A stretch of DNA of 64,000 bases from Musa acuminata AAA Group (lineage: Eukaryota; Streptophyta; Magnoliopsida; Zingiberales; Musaceae), in the NCBI RefSeq assembly GCF_036884655.1, contig NC_088357.1:9678501-9742500 (forward strand), given 5' to 3'. Shown piece by piece: positions 47,101 to 60,300 of this stretch. The first letter of the stretch is position 1; every line of letters starts with the position of its first letter. Made by a program: the position numbers and the translations under genes. The notes beneath the pieces are model-generated. The model was not told where the DNA came from and searched no databases. It saw nothing but the letters and a program-made list of their open reading frames with translations.

Positions 47101-50056
47101 AATTCCATATAGCAAAACCTGATCAGAGTTACTGCTAGCGGAAGCTTTGCCAGAACTCTCACCAACACTCAAAAGAATGGCAGCAACGATCAATAAGGTA
47201 AGAGCCCCAATTTGCTTAGGTGATTGCTTCTGCCTGCAAGTTGCAACCAGAAAGATTTAGATTATAGAATTTATTGGGTTCTCTTATCAAATGATTACTA
47301 CTGCCTGTAAATTACAGCAACAAAAGATTTAGGAAAAAGAATTTAATGGATTCTCTAATATAAAAAACCTGACTATTTGATAATCTTGATAAGAGTGATG
47401 AAAGTGTTGGTACCGTATGTCTGTTAACCTAAAGACCGTACCATACCATCGTTAATTATCCTAAGTTATAAGCCTAGATCCAGCGATTAGACTAGGAGAA
47501 ACTATAATTATTTTTGTACAAACCAACCCCTGCCTCCCATGTTTACACTTTTTAATGCATATTACAGTCATGCAAAAACTATAATCTAAAAATAAATCTA
47601 TGCTATCATGCAAAAACTATAATCTTAAAATACATCAGTGCTATGTATCTTAGATAAATATTTGTAGCTTCCATGTTGTGATTTTTTTATAGACAGCAGA
47701 TTTGTGATAATCAAGACCAAATCTGTTCCTTCCATCATTAGCTATCAGTTATCATGGTCACCTTAATTTTAATTACCTAGGTGCCCTTTAGCAATCAAAT
47801 ATATCATAAACAAACTAAAGGCATAACAACATTTATATCTTAATTTCATCCATATATCTCTTTATGGAATTGAATCACTAGTTTGCTTTTGTAAAGAAGA
47901 TGTCAAAGTTTCTAAGGCAAAAGTTTTATCTCTTTAAATCTTTATATTCAAAATATACTAAATTTAAATTTCATCAAACATTAGTCCCCATCAACAATGT
48001 TAATTAGAGGGTCACTAGAGATACGGTGTAGCAGTTGCAATCATATATATAATAAAAAATTAGAGAGAGCAATTAAAAAAAATCAGAAAAATGAAAATTA
48101 TCCAAGTGAAAGAATTAGCGTTGTGCCAAAAAGGATAATATAGAGTATATCTTCTTGCTTGTGCAATAGAAAGAAACCTTACAACTAAAAATAAGATAAG
48201 TTGAAGTTCCATTAATTATCTTGAAACAGTCATTGTTGTAGAAATACTTTTGTCAAAGAAAATGTTTGCTTGTGCATAGCATTAAGCAGTATACTTATCA
48301 GTAAAGCAATGAACAGAGACAAATGTAATTAACCTATAATAGAATAGTGAAGTGAAGAAAGTTCTTCTAGATGCAGGGCAAGAAACATGGTTTGATGTGT
48401 CACTAATGATAGGTTGAGTTTACAACAATTATGATACTTTACAAAAGAAGAGTCTAACCTAACAAAATTAATTTTTCAAAATAAAAATACTGGTTCAGAC
48501 ATTTGGTGATAGTGCCAGGGATTAGAAACAATTATGCTTATTGCCTGATGAGGCAAAGGACTTGCTCTGATTAAGGATATCACAATGCAGAACAAATTAG
48601 CATGTAGTTGCTAGAATCATATAAAAGAAGGCCCTAACTAGGAAACAGAAACATAGAAGCTCCAGTTCCCGGAGCATCGAAAATATCTTTTGATCAGCGA
48701 AGTGTATAAAACAAATCAGAATTAATTTTGATCAAGAACAAAAAGCAAAGGCCATATGAATTTCCCCAGTTTTTTTAGTACTTCCCAATCATTAGAGAAC
48801 CTTTTCATTTGTATGAATTTATGTAGAATGTTGGTTGTCCAAACACATCAGTTGAATTAACATTTTTTTTTGTTCCAATCATATTTAGTTAATTCAGATA
48901 TGTTTACAGCAGTTGTATATGTCAGATAAACTAAACTAAAAAAGAAAAAGGACACAGATAAAACACAACTTTCAGAACATACCCTAAAATAAGATATGTA
49001 AAAAATGCAGTGAAGAATAGCTTTGTCTGGTTAAGGATTGAAAAGGTGAGTGAATCTAGATTCTTGTACGATATCTGTAACAAACTATTCTGCAATGCAT
49101 AAATGGCTGCAGGAAGGCCAGATGCAGTCAATGCCCCAACCAAGGTCCATTCTTTCCATAGCCTCTTGAAGCTACCTTCTTTTGCTAAAAGAAATAGAGC
49201 ACAAATAACCTACAAGAAGAGTGACTTTGATACATTAGGTGAAGATACATCATTTTAAAATGGAAAACATAGAAAACACAATTATTTTACTGCAAACACT
49301 TGTATGCAACTTTAAATCACCTTTGCCATCTCGCACGTTAGAACAGATGAAGTCACAATAACATCTCGCCTGCAGGAACAAATTAAAACAAGGTTATGAT
49401 GTTTGGTCTTTACATGATTGCTGAGAAGATCCAACTCTCTTGTGTCACCGAAGATTAGCTTCCCAACAGGTATATTATGCTAATGCAACTAAACTGGCTA
49501 ATACACTAAAAAGTCATAGATCCACAAAGACTAAAAATCTCTTGTAGGAAAAAAAAATTGATAGCCACAGCTCGCTCAGTAAAGGCTACATTTAGTTATG
49601 ACCATTCTAATCAGTTCAAAACCAAATCAACGTAATTTATGAATCCGAATAGCAAACCAAAAAACATTTGTGATACGAACCATCATGCTAAAATACATAG
49701 AAAAAGTAGAGCTACTCCACGCAAAATTGATTAAATACTAGCTACAACCCCAAACCTAAACCCCTCATCAGAGGCTTACTACCCAAGTAAAAAAGAGAAG
49801 ACTTCGTGACCAAAACTGACGGGATTTGGGCCCGTAACACGGAATTAGATAGCAACAAAATGGAAATACACGAACTCAGGGGGAATCGAAGGAGATCTGG
49901 GGGGTGATCGATTTCGCACCTGATGAAGCGTTTGGAGATGAGCGGCTGTGCGCCGTACTGCAAGGTAAGGAGCGTTAGATAGAGCCACACCTTAGCGCGC
50001 GGGCTTTCCTGTCTCGGAGGGCCCTTGCGGTGAGCCGTGGCAGCGGCGGACGCCAT
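44146..50056 (-). CDS. ROCK1: Nucleotide-sugar transporter, ROCK1-type (copy B, intact)
   Basis: Exons on minus: 50056-49920, 49369-49321, 49209-48983, 47233-47035, 46952-46809, 44527-44453 and 44307-44146, giving 330 residues (Arabidopsis ROCK1 is about the same length). Hallmarks in order: LTLQYGAQPLISKRFIR, TASGLPAAIYALQNSLLQIS, SLTFSILNQTK, SGLASSLCQWASQ, SPDGEAIQKYGFFHGWT, GGILVGLVTAHAGGVRKGF and a C-terminal ARKKED. It is a multi-helix membrane protein of the nucleotide-sugar transporter family. Arabidopsis ROCK1 carries UDP-GlcNAc/UDP-GalNAc into the ER and affects cytokinin oxidase turnover; that role is transferred by similarity. The final KK-containing tail fits ER retrieval. Intron 6 starts with GC rather than GT (AAG|GCAAGT). 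Exon 7 is preceded by a 53-bp duplicate of its own 5' end. Intron 5 carries a ~930-bp insertion. Confidence 0.9.
44278..44384 (-). repeat. 53-bp tandem duplication creating two exon 7 acceptors
   Basis: The segment containing caatgcagagactataac is present twice in succession. Each copy carries the end of intron 6 and the first codons of exon 7 with a CAG acceptor (exon starts 44307 and 44360). Only the proximal acceptor keeps the ROCK1 frame; the other gives a frameshift and a stop after about 21 codons. Confidence 0.85.
44582..45510. mobile_element. Insertion in ROCK1B intron 5
   Basis: Copy A reads straight through (near 31,641) where copy B has 930 bp extra. The inserted DNA contains a segment rich in GTACC/GGTAC words (44,870-44,950 and 45,230-45,300), a GA-rich stretch (44,985-45,075) and a TA run. 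It could be a degenerate transposon; I see no coding region or clear target duplication. Confidence 0.6.
45183..45222. repeat. TA-rich microsatellite
   Basis: An imperfect (TA)n/(CATA)n run inside the intron insertion. Confidence 0.7.
47385..48465. other. ROCK1 intron 3 segment kept only in copy B
   Basis: It lies between conserved blocks also present in copy A at about 33,500 and 36,865, where the retroelement fragment now sits instead. It is AT-rich with no supported gene. Confidence 0.6.
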
Positions 50057-50105
50057 CGGGCGGAGCGCCGGAAGCAGGCCTTCGGCCGCGGGAGGAGGAC
50101 GATAG
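50057..50105 (-). promoter_or_regulatory. 5' leader of ROCK1B
   Basis: GC-rich sequence immediately upstream of the start codon at 50056. No TATA box is evident close by. Confidence 0.35.
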
Positions 50106-50650
50106 TACTTTGCTTGGCGGCCGGGGCTTCCGATCTTGGGAAGCCCGACGGGTCAATAAAGCTGAAACCAGGTGAGCGGGACCCTGTTCCTACTTATTTC
50201 TATTGGCTAATTTTTTGTGGCGTCCACTGGTTCAGCACGTGGTACCCGTGATCCAGGGACGTTGAGCCGGGAGGACCGCACGGGCGCTGACTGGTGGGTC
50301 CGACAAAAGCCCACGTCGGCCCCAACTAGTCACGACCGGGGTGAGAAAGTGGGCCTTGGTAGCGAGGGTGCAAGAAAGCTTGTGGGAGGCCGATAACACT
50401 TTGCTTGGCGGCCAGCGGCCAGCGGCTGCCGATCTTGAGAAGCCGGGACGGGTCAATAAAGGTCGAACGACCAAGTCGCTCGCTCACCCAGATGGGCGGG
50501 ATCCTGTTTCTACTTATTTCTATTTGCTGGTATTCTGTGGGGACCACTTTTTTCTGAGCTGGGAGGATCGCGCGGGCGCGGACTGCTGGGTCCCCAACGA
50601 CCGGGTTGAGAAAGTGGGTCTCGTCAGCGAGGGGTGTAAAAAAGCTTGAA
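50106..50650. repeat. Imperfect ~270-bp tandem duplication between ROCK1 and ZYP1
   Basis: Copy 1 (50,106-50,382) and copy 2 (50,397-50,650) share ctttgcttggcggcc, gacgggtcaataaa, cctgttyctacttatttcta, a ggaggaycgcrcgggcgc segment and a final aagcttg in the same order. The block is GC-rich against AT-rich surroundings and lies on the ROCK1-proximal side of the divergent intergenic region. Confidence 0.85.
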
Positions 50651-51460
50651 AGAGTCGCACTGTGTGACCCGTAATTAAACACCTCAATTTTCGGATTATA
50701 TCAATACTCATCGTCATTTATAATACTAATCAATTTTATGCATATGTTCAATGATCAGAGGAACTGCAGCATAATGTAATGAAAACCGAATGAGTATATT
50801 TAAAACATCAGTTTACTCAAGAGAGTCAAACTTGGATCTTAAACTGGATCGAAATTGGCAATAATGTAATCAACTAATCATATGCAGATCTCAAAATCAA
50901 CCACAGTTTTCAATTGCTGATTTGAGTATAAAAGATACATAATAAGTTTATAGTTCTCATCATAATAGATCATTAAATATGTCAAATTGAAATTAACAAA
51001 GATTAGCTAACGAGGGTATATATATAAATTTATATTTATGAAGCAAACACTAAATCACTTAGTTTGAAGAGTTTGCCTTATAGTTTTAATCAAGTCAGCT
51101 TAATTCTTCGGGATAATTGTAGATTATATTATATAATTAGTTATTTTAATATTTTGATATTTTTATTTTTAAAAATTATACTACTTATGAAACATTTGAT
51201 ATAGTTGTTTTAACAAAAAAAAATTCTTTTTAATTTTAAATATTATGATATTATTTTTTTTAATCTTGTATAGGAATCTTAATGTTTTATTTTTATAAAT
51301 ATAAAAAATTTAATATAATTTTTGAAAGTATAGAGACTGAGATGTAAAAAATAACTAATTATAAAGAATAATATATAATTAGTTCTAATGAAAGGGTTAA
51401 TAATAATTACTACTAAAGAACGTCATTGAAATAAGTAAATGCAACAGGACTTATACGCAA
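50651..51460. other. AT-rich intergenic DNA upstream of ZYP1
   Basis: No gene, RNA or repeat visible. The stretch 51,120-51,400 is extremely AT-rich. Confidence 0.5.
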
Positions 51461-51739
51461 GATTGGGTTTCACCCTCTCCTGGCGCCGAACCAATTTAAA
51501 ACGGTGTCTCTTCTTCCTCTCCCCTTAATCGCTCTTCCTCAGACGCTCAACATATCGAGCTTGTCGACTCCGCCAAGGCGATTCCCATACGACGAGCTCG
51601 GATCATCTTGCTTTTAGAGTTCCTCCTCAATCCCCTTCCGTCGATTCTTTGAAGCTAAATCCCGGGTTCCCTGTCCTCGATTGACGGCGATGACCTGACA
51701 TCTTAGGGTTTCTCTGGGATATTTTCTTGCGGATTCCCG
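51461..51739 (+). promoter_or_regulatory. Probable promoter-proximal region and 5' UTR of ZYP1
   Basis: Pyrimidine-rich sequence (cttcttcctctccccttaat) leads to the start codon at 51,740. A ctggcgccg word at about 51,479 resembles an E2F-like core; this is only suggestive. Confidence 0.4.
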
Positions 51740-54277
51740 ATGAAGAAGAATTTGTTCGATCATCTGAAATCCTTGAGTGGGTCGCTTGCTGGACCCCCCA
51801 GGGTTGCACCGCTCCCCGTTGCGAGGGTTTCCTCGGATTCGAACTCTTACGGTAGCTTTGTGAATTTGAAGCTTACTGCAGGTTGGTGTTCTTCTTGCGA
51901 AATCCTCGTTACATGTTGGTATTTTTCCTGAAAGATACTACTTCCCGAGACTTGTTATGCCGATGTGTTTTTAATTTCAGAGAAGTTGGTCAAGGAACAA
52001 GCTTCTTTGAAAACTGATCTGGAATTGGCGGTACATCACACTCTGCTTTCTTTGATTTGCCATTTGTTATTGCTTTGTAGTTGATTAATTCTCGTTCCCA
52101 CTAAATTAGTAATTCTAGTCTTTTTTTCTAGCTGCTATTAGAATCCCTTTGTTCTTCTTACAGTGTGCTTATGCACGTGAAACCCCATAAGAGCAGTACA
52201 ATTGATTTACTCATTGTACAAATTCAGTATGTTTATAAAATCAACAAATCCTTTTTTCATATGGGTAAAACTTTATTTAAAACTTTAATAATTTTACTAC
52301 TGAAAATGGGAACAGTGGCAAAGGGTTGCATTATTTGAATGCAAGGATAGACCGGTAGAAACTTCATCAAGCCAACATGTATTTTTATTTTGCACGCTAT
52401 TAGAATATATATTATATCATAGTATATTCGTGAGTTTAAATTGTTTAGGCACTTAGCTAGATGGATATGAAAGTGGATGCCACAACCTCTTGAGGAATAT
52501 AATTTAATTTACTGATTCTCTAATATTGTGTCAGCAATTACAAGTTGTTTAGTACTTAATTTTAAGAACGAAGAAACCATAATTACAAGTTATTGGTTTC
52601 GAAGTTATTTGTAATACTACACTTTTGATTCTCTGCTTTTTCCATTTTGTTTTCCCGTTATATTACTGTCTTTTCCTTTAAATTTTAATTAGGGATGCCA
52701 CAGCTGCATCATAAGTGATCTCCTTTTTGGCCTTTTTTCCTGATCCGGGGTTTGTGTTTTATTGATATCAAATTATAAATCATAGTATAATAATTTCACA
52801 TCTATTCTCTCTTAAAACTAGTAGAGGCTTGTTAAAAACAATTGAGATTTTTACACTACTAAATTCCTTGAGAACAGTCCCTGCTCTCAGTCTCACTCTT
52901 TCATCTCTAGTACATGTCTTTTGATTGATTAAGGGTCAGATTTGCCACACTGTGGTGAGTTAGTTCTCATAAAGCAGTATTATGACTTGTGATGTACTTA
53001 TTGAATGGCATTGTGGGCCATGGCCTCTAATCATGTATGACCTTCTGGTAAAATACAATGTCTAATATGTTGTAAAAGGTGCCTTGATCCCTTTTGAAGT
53101 GCAATCGACACTGAGGATCAAAATTACCAGACTTTTCACTGTTTGCATTTTTTTTGCTCGGAGATGATTCAGGTAATACAATATCTCATTATTTTATTTA
53201 TTCATAAACTAGAAATGTTTTATAAAGCTTATTATAAGATTGCTCGTAATTTCATCTTGGTCAAATGGTAAGCTAACTTGAGATTGAATTTGTATCACCT
53301 TTTCCTTTTTTGCGTTTAGTGTTTCTTTTGTGATATATGCATGCTTTTAGTTTGCTAGGAGATGGTGTAAATAACACAAAAGTCTGGCTTAGTGTAATTA
53401 TTGAGGAATATAATTGTGCTAGAAAATATTGCATTGAAAATTTTGGTGATTTTGGCTTACATAGTCATGTAATGTATATTTCAAGCAAACAAAGCTGAAA
53501 AAGGCAACAGAGCACATACAAGTGTTAGAGACCAAATTACAACAAGCAGTCAATGAAAAAGCTAAGCTTAAAGTAAAGCAAACAGAAGATACAAAGCTCT
53601 GGAAGGGATTGGATTCAAAGCTCTCTTCAACTAAGACAATGTGCGATCAGCTAACAGAAACTCTGCAGCGGCTGGCTGATCAGACTTGTGCAGGTGTTGA
53701 CTGGGTTGCTGATCTTATATTCTCATATCTATCTTAGTATTTCCATCTAATTTGCTTGGACTTTTCCTTCTAACAGCTGAAGAAGACAAGAAAATCTTTG
53801 AAGAAAAGCTTGATAATAATTTGAAAGCTCTTGATCAATTTGAACTTCTTTTTAATGATTTATCAACAAAATTAGAGAATGCAAGCAATACAATCAACAA
53901 TGGTAAGTCATGTGAAATCAATTTGTTATGAATGTCACGATATGTTGAATGTAATTTTTAAGCATTTTACAAACCATTTCTTCACATCCTCTGCAATTTA
54001 GTTCCTTTAGTGCTGTTTATAAAAGGGCATAACTCTCTACATACCGGAACAGAGTAATTAAGGCCATGTGTGTGTGTGTGTGTGTGTGTGTATCAGTACA
54101 AGAGTGTGTGTGTATATATATATATGTATACATATATATATGTATATGTATGTATATATATATATATATTTATTTATATATGTATATGTATATATACATG
54201 TATATATACATATAGATACATACATACATGTATATATACATATACATATATACATACATACATATACATACATACGT

Positions 54278-54346
<69 letters not shown>

Positions 54347-57300
54347 TGCAACTGAAACTCTATCTCCAGGTAAAGCTTCAGAATTAAACACAGGCAACTG
54401 TACTTGCAACTGAAACTCGAACTCGGCTTGTAGCAGAAAGAAGGAAGGGAATATAAGGTAGTCATTTAGACCACATGTTCTACTTTCTACTACATACAAG
54501 TAATATAAGTGAGTAATAGAGCAAGGAAGTATAATATAAGGTAGTCTTACTTTTTTCTATGCTAGAGAATACAACTACTTCATTCTTTTCCTCAGGTACG
54601 CGTAGTCATAAAGCAGGTACGTAATTTCGAGCATTAGAAAGGATCTTGAAACACCTTTTGTGTGTGTGTGTGTGTGTATATATATATCCATCCATGAATA
54701 TCTGGGACTTGTAACTTTATCATCATTTGCCATTTACTACTACATCATGTGAATTCTAATATGTGTTCTTTCACAGATAAACAAGAGATTTTGGAGCTTA
54801 GGCATGAGAAAGAAGAAGCGGAGAAATGTTTCAGGAATCACTGTTATGCAACAGACAATGCAATGAAGGAAAAAGGTACTTTTCAGGATTATATTGTCAA
54901 ATTAAAAATTTTAATGTGGCTATGGTGGTATGCTGATTTAAGTATGCCCAGCTTTATGATTTGCAACAGAATAGAATACTTATCCTTAACTGGATATTTG
55001 AGGTCATCTAAATTTTGGTGCTCGAAACATACTTGAATATACTTTGTGGGGTTATAAATTTAAAATTAGCCTCTTAGTATCTTGAATATTCTTGCCTTTT
55101 CTTGTTGAGGCATGGTCAGATGAATGAATTTATTTTTCATCATTGCTTGTAGATGCTGTCATCAAAGAATTAAATGAGATTATTGAAGACAAAAAGGCAA
55201 ACTTGCAGTCTCTTGATTCTCAACTGCAGGAGAGACAGCATGAGTTGAGTCTAAAAGAAGATACTTGCAAATCTTTAAGAGCAAGCATTATTAAGTTGGA
55301 AAATGAAAACAGTTCTCTCCAGAGATCCAATAGAAATTTTGCACAGGAAATAGAAAAATCATGTCAACATCTTAAAGAGCTTGAAAATTCATTTAGTGGT
55401 TTAGCGGCTATGATGGTTGAACTACATAATGAGAGTGCAGCTCTTGAAAAACACATTTATATGTTATTTTCTTCACTTGAGGTTTACTATGATATGGTTC
55501 AGAAGCAGAAGGAGCTGACCTGTTGGTCTGCTCAGCACAAGTATGATCAACTCCATGAGCAATTTAAACAATGCACGATAGAGAATGATGCTATCAAGTT
55601 GGAAAAACAAGAGCAAAAGGACAAAATCTTGGAGCTGCAGAAAGCCCAAGAATTCATTATGGTACAACATGCAGATGAGTGCCGATTGGCAGAAGAAAAA
55701 GTTCGAATTTTGGAATCTGAAATCAAGGATCTTCTTTCTAAAAAGAATGATTCAGACAAATTGACTATAGAATTTGAGGAGAAAGTTAAAGATCTATCAG
55801 AATCTCATGCCATATCTGAGGCTCAAGTGGTAAAACTTGACATTTCGTGTGGTAGTGATTGTAGGCTGTTGTATAACTTATCCTAATGTGAGTCTTTGAA
55901 CATTACAGAAATCTCTGTCAGATAAAATTTCCAGTTTAGAGAGTGAGAATCATAACTTACTGGATAAGCTGCAGTTGGTGTCACTGGAAGGAGCTAAGGA
56001 GGCAGAAGCCCTGCAGAATGAGATTTCTATGCATCACCAGACTATTCAGTCAATTGAAAATCATCTCAGCCAGCTTAAATATGCGCTAAATGAGAAGGAA
56101 CAGCTTCTTACTAGTTCTATGGAGAGAGAAAAGCAATTGGAAGAGGAAAAATCTGAGGTACTAAAGATTGTTGTCCAGACTATATAAGTGTTTAAGGAAT
56201 ATTTATGGACTATTCACAGTTCAGGTTCAAGCATTGCTGGCTGCAGCTGAAGCCAAACTCAAGGAAGCAAAAAGACAGTATGATTTGATGCTTGAAGGCA
56301 AACAGCTGGAGCTATCAAAGCATCTGAAGGAACTATCTCAGAAAAATGATCAGGTATGCTTTTTACTGGTCTTTCATGTTGTCTAGACTATCATTAAACT
56401 GTCAGTTTCGTAGGCAATTAATGATATCCAGAGGAAGTACGAGATGGAAAAGTTGGACATTGTTAGTACTGAAAAAGAAAAGGTATGTTTTATTTTCTTT
56501 GCTATATCTATATGAAATTAACTTTTGGAGATCATTCATCTCTATGGTTGCTGAAATTTTAGACAGAGAAAATTATAAAGGAAATAGAAAAAGGATGTGA
56601 TGTAAAAATTGCAGAAAACAAAGAACAAGCCAAGCAATGCTTGATGTGTGTCAAGGAGGAACATGGTAAAATGGTATGTTTTTTCATATCATTAAATTTC
56701 AGTAGGTTTTGTTTAAAATTTGGATTGCTGATAAGATTATGTATATGAGAAACTATCATCTTAAACTTCCTCTTCTATAATGCTTCCTCCGGTAGGCCAA
56801 TCTGGAAAGATTGACATACATAAAGAAGTGACACCACTGAGTTATGAACAAGTGACAGCTGAAAACAAATTCACTCTTACATTAAAACTTGTAGAAAATG
56901 ATGCTATTTGCCATGCAGAATTGAGTCCTTGATAATGCCATTGTATTGTCTCATCCAGATGAACTTTGAACGTCTTCCAGACGTAATTCCCAGAAATTTT
57001 GCATATGTCTTGGTTATTGGATATTGCCATTTCTTGTGAATAAAGTCCATATGCAAAAGTTCAATGGCTTGTTGATTCTTTCTAATGCATAATTTCTTAT
57101 ACATGTAGCTCATTTATTATTAAAATGTAGTCATATGCTAAGCAGAAGTATAAATCACGGAAGTCCTCGTCTCTTGTCATTTGTAGCTTCATACATGTAG
57201 CTCATCTGCTGGATCAATGAATAAGCTTAAATTTATGGTCTTAGTCCTGTGTTTAGGAGAACTTTATAAGTAAAAAACCTACTAGCTTTACAAATTGCTG

Positions 57301-60300
57301 TATGTTTCAGGATTATAAATATGATCTGCATAATTAAGCTATAATTAATAAATTTAGGATTAGGGTAACAACAACCTTCTTGATCTTGGACATTAGTCCT
57401 TGGGGTCCTTTAGTATTTTAATTGTGTACCAAAACTTAGTATTAATAAAAATTACCTGAATTCTTGAAACAACATACCAAATGGAGGTCATTGGAGATGA
57501 AAATTTAAAATGAGAAAACAGAATTAAACCCAGAATCATGATTGGTTGGTGCTGCTGAGAATTCATGGAAGTTTTGTATATAAGTTAAGATTTAGGCAAT
57601 TAGTTAACTGAGTAGTAGCCTTTAAATAGTTATTCTTATTGAGGATTCTTGAAAGACAATGTCAAATATTTAAGTCTATGTATTACATTTAGCATCCAGA
57701 GCATCATCCCAAGCATCTTGGTGTTTATTAATTGTATTTTGGAAATCTGGGTCAAGCAGAAAGAGCACCAATTAAGTGGAGATAGTGATTGGAATTATGA
57801 GAGGTTCACAAGATAAGTCAATGGTTGGAATATGCTTCACTTTGGTCATTATGATTTTGGAAGAACTTGTTGGAAGAACTTGTAAATTGATAGAACAATA
57901 CAAGACTTCTGATTTTGCACCCTCGGGAAACTTAAGAGACAAATATTGATAGAACAATATTCTTGAGATCTTAATTGGAAATCCTTGTCATGGAGGCACT
58001 GTTGCTCTATGGTTTGTTAATGTCTTATATTTCCTTGGTTTGTCTTATTTAAGAATGCTTGTGATTGTATGACCACTTTTGCTATGGTTATCAACATGCT
58101 AGTTATGGTCAATTCAGTGAGCTATGATATGAATTACCAAGGTTTGTCTTACCAGTCCGAACCAGTATTTTGGCCAATCGACGGTAAGATATGTACCACT
58201 ATGTACCGACATATTGTGTGTCGGTAAGGCGGGGCATATTGACAGCACAAAAAAATGATCGAAAATAATTCCAAAATTTTTTGAAGAATTACAAAAAGTT
58301 AGATTAGGGTTTTTAAGTTAGAAATAATATAATTTAGTATAATTTTAGCAAAAAAATCTAAATTAGGAAAGAATAGTGACACATATCTTTTTCGGACTTT
58401 GAGGAGTAGCTTTGTGGTACATTCCATATGTTATTTCATTGATATTGAATTATCTATAAATAAATAATTTGAATTATTAGATTATTTGTTAAATAACTTA
58501 AACTTTAAGATTCAAATGAATCAAGTAATCGATCGATGGATGTACTTGGTTCTACCACTAAAAAGAACGACGAGACTTCATGGGTGATGGATCAGGGTTC
58601 TTGATTCTATGTATCTGTATGTTAATTTGATATGTTTATCAGACCCATTCTTGAATTGATCTCGCGACATAGTATACTGATACACCGTATGTCATCGATG
58701 CATCAATGTGATGATCGTTGTAGTTTGATCATCGTGAACCACACGTGTCCGAGGTAGCTCCTGAGGTAAGTACGATTGTGGCATATATCAGTGTGAAGCA
58801 TGGAGAATGTTGGAACTTCTACTTTCACCACTGATTTGCTGTTATGTATCATAAGATCGATCATCATACTGCTACTCAGAGAAGAATGACCAATTATCAC
58901 GTCGAGTTTCATGATATGAATCTTGGGTGGCATGCGTAAAATACCACTCCTCAATTCATGCATCACCCTTAAATCGTTTAGACGGGACCATTGACTCCTC
59001 GACGTCATTACCATCATCGGTTGAAGTTTTGTTGTCCACATCACTATCATGTCTTTAGACTGAGCAGGTTGTTGAATGCAATTGAGAAGTTGCCTACATA
59101 CCATTGATCAAAGTTATTCCTCTAATTTAGGTGTTAATCCTCCATAATTAGCCTCCCAAGTTTGATCTAATTTACAAATCGTAGCTTTGTGAAGTTTTAA
59201 GAGAGTGCAAATGTGAGAATGTGAGAAAGAAGTGAGTGAAAACAAGATTGAAAGAGTATAAGAGTTTAAGAGAGTAAAAGAGTGTAAAAGAGGGGGAGGA
59301 AAGGGTTTAAAAACCCTTTCAAATGGATCTAACCATTGGAAAGGGTCATATTTGAGTCGTCTATAGGTAATAATCGAATTTTGATCGTTACTGAGCGGTA
59401 CATGCTCGTATTGAGCGATACAGAGCCTTTTAGTATATACCACCCGGTACAGGGTGATCTACGTACCGGTCCCCTATTGGATCGGTATGTACCGCCTGTA
59501 CTAGGTGGTATACTACAGTATGGCGAACCCTGTAAATCACATTATTTATTAGATGTTTAGTACTTGATCTGACACAAGAATGTCCCTTCTCTCCACATCT
59601 ATTATCTCATCTCTCTCTCCCCTTAAGGAATTGGAATGTAATTTACTATCATTGGTCAAGGCAGCCTAGTACCTTAATTGAGTTGCTTGAGTTTTGTTTT
59701 TGCATTTTGTTGCTATTTCTCAAGGAAGAAGAATATTTAATACACAATATGGCAGTTCACCCATGTTCATTTTTAATTTGCTTAATCTTCACAAGTATGG
59801 AATGTTAAGATTTTGATGTTGAGTAATCAAGTTATGTTGTCAAGCAAAGTTTCTGATGATGTAGTTGTTCTAGACATGGTTTCTGAAATCTTCTTCAAAC
59901 CTGTGGGAAAGATAGTTCTTAATTTACGTCAGTCAGGAAATTAGTGTCTTCTGATCATCTATAGCATTCAGGACTTTGAAGACTGTTTTGATATGAAAAT
60001 AGATATAGTTGTTTCTTTTTTTCATTCTCTTTTGATGTTGTAATTTTAATTTTTTACTTCACAAGCTTGTAACATTAAGATTGTGATGCTGATTGAATAG
60101 ATTCTTTTGCCAAGCAAAGTTTCTATTAATGTAATTGTTCTAAAGATGTGGATTCTGAAATCTATTAATGATATGAAAATAGAAATAACAAAATGGCAGT
60201 TCAAAAGATACAACAAAATGTCAGTTCACCTACGTAATATTCATTTTAATTTACTTAACTAATCTTCACAAGCATGCAATGTTAAGATTGTGATGGTGAT

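Noticed and set aside
54058..54499. Tyr/Ile/Val/His-rich ORFs on both strands.
   Set aside because: Translation of (TA)n/(TG)n/(CATA)n microsatellite DNA inside an intron.
54590..54620. A possible 21-nt ZYP1 microexon (after ctcag, before gtacgt).
   Set aside because: Exons 4 and 5 join in phase without it and the protein length already fits the family.
58703..59104. 133-codon minus ORF in ZYP1 intron 10.
   Set aside because: No recognisable domain; it lies inside a probable non-autonomous element. Kept only as a note there.
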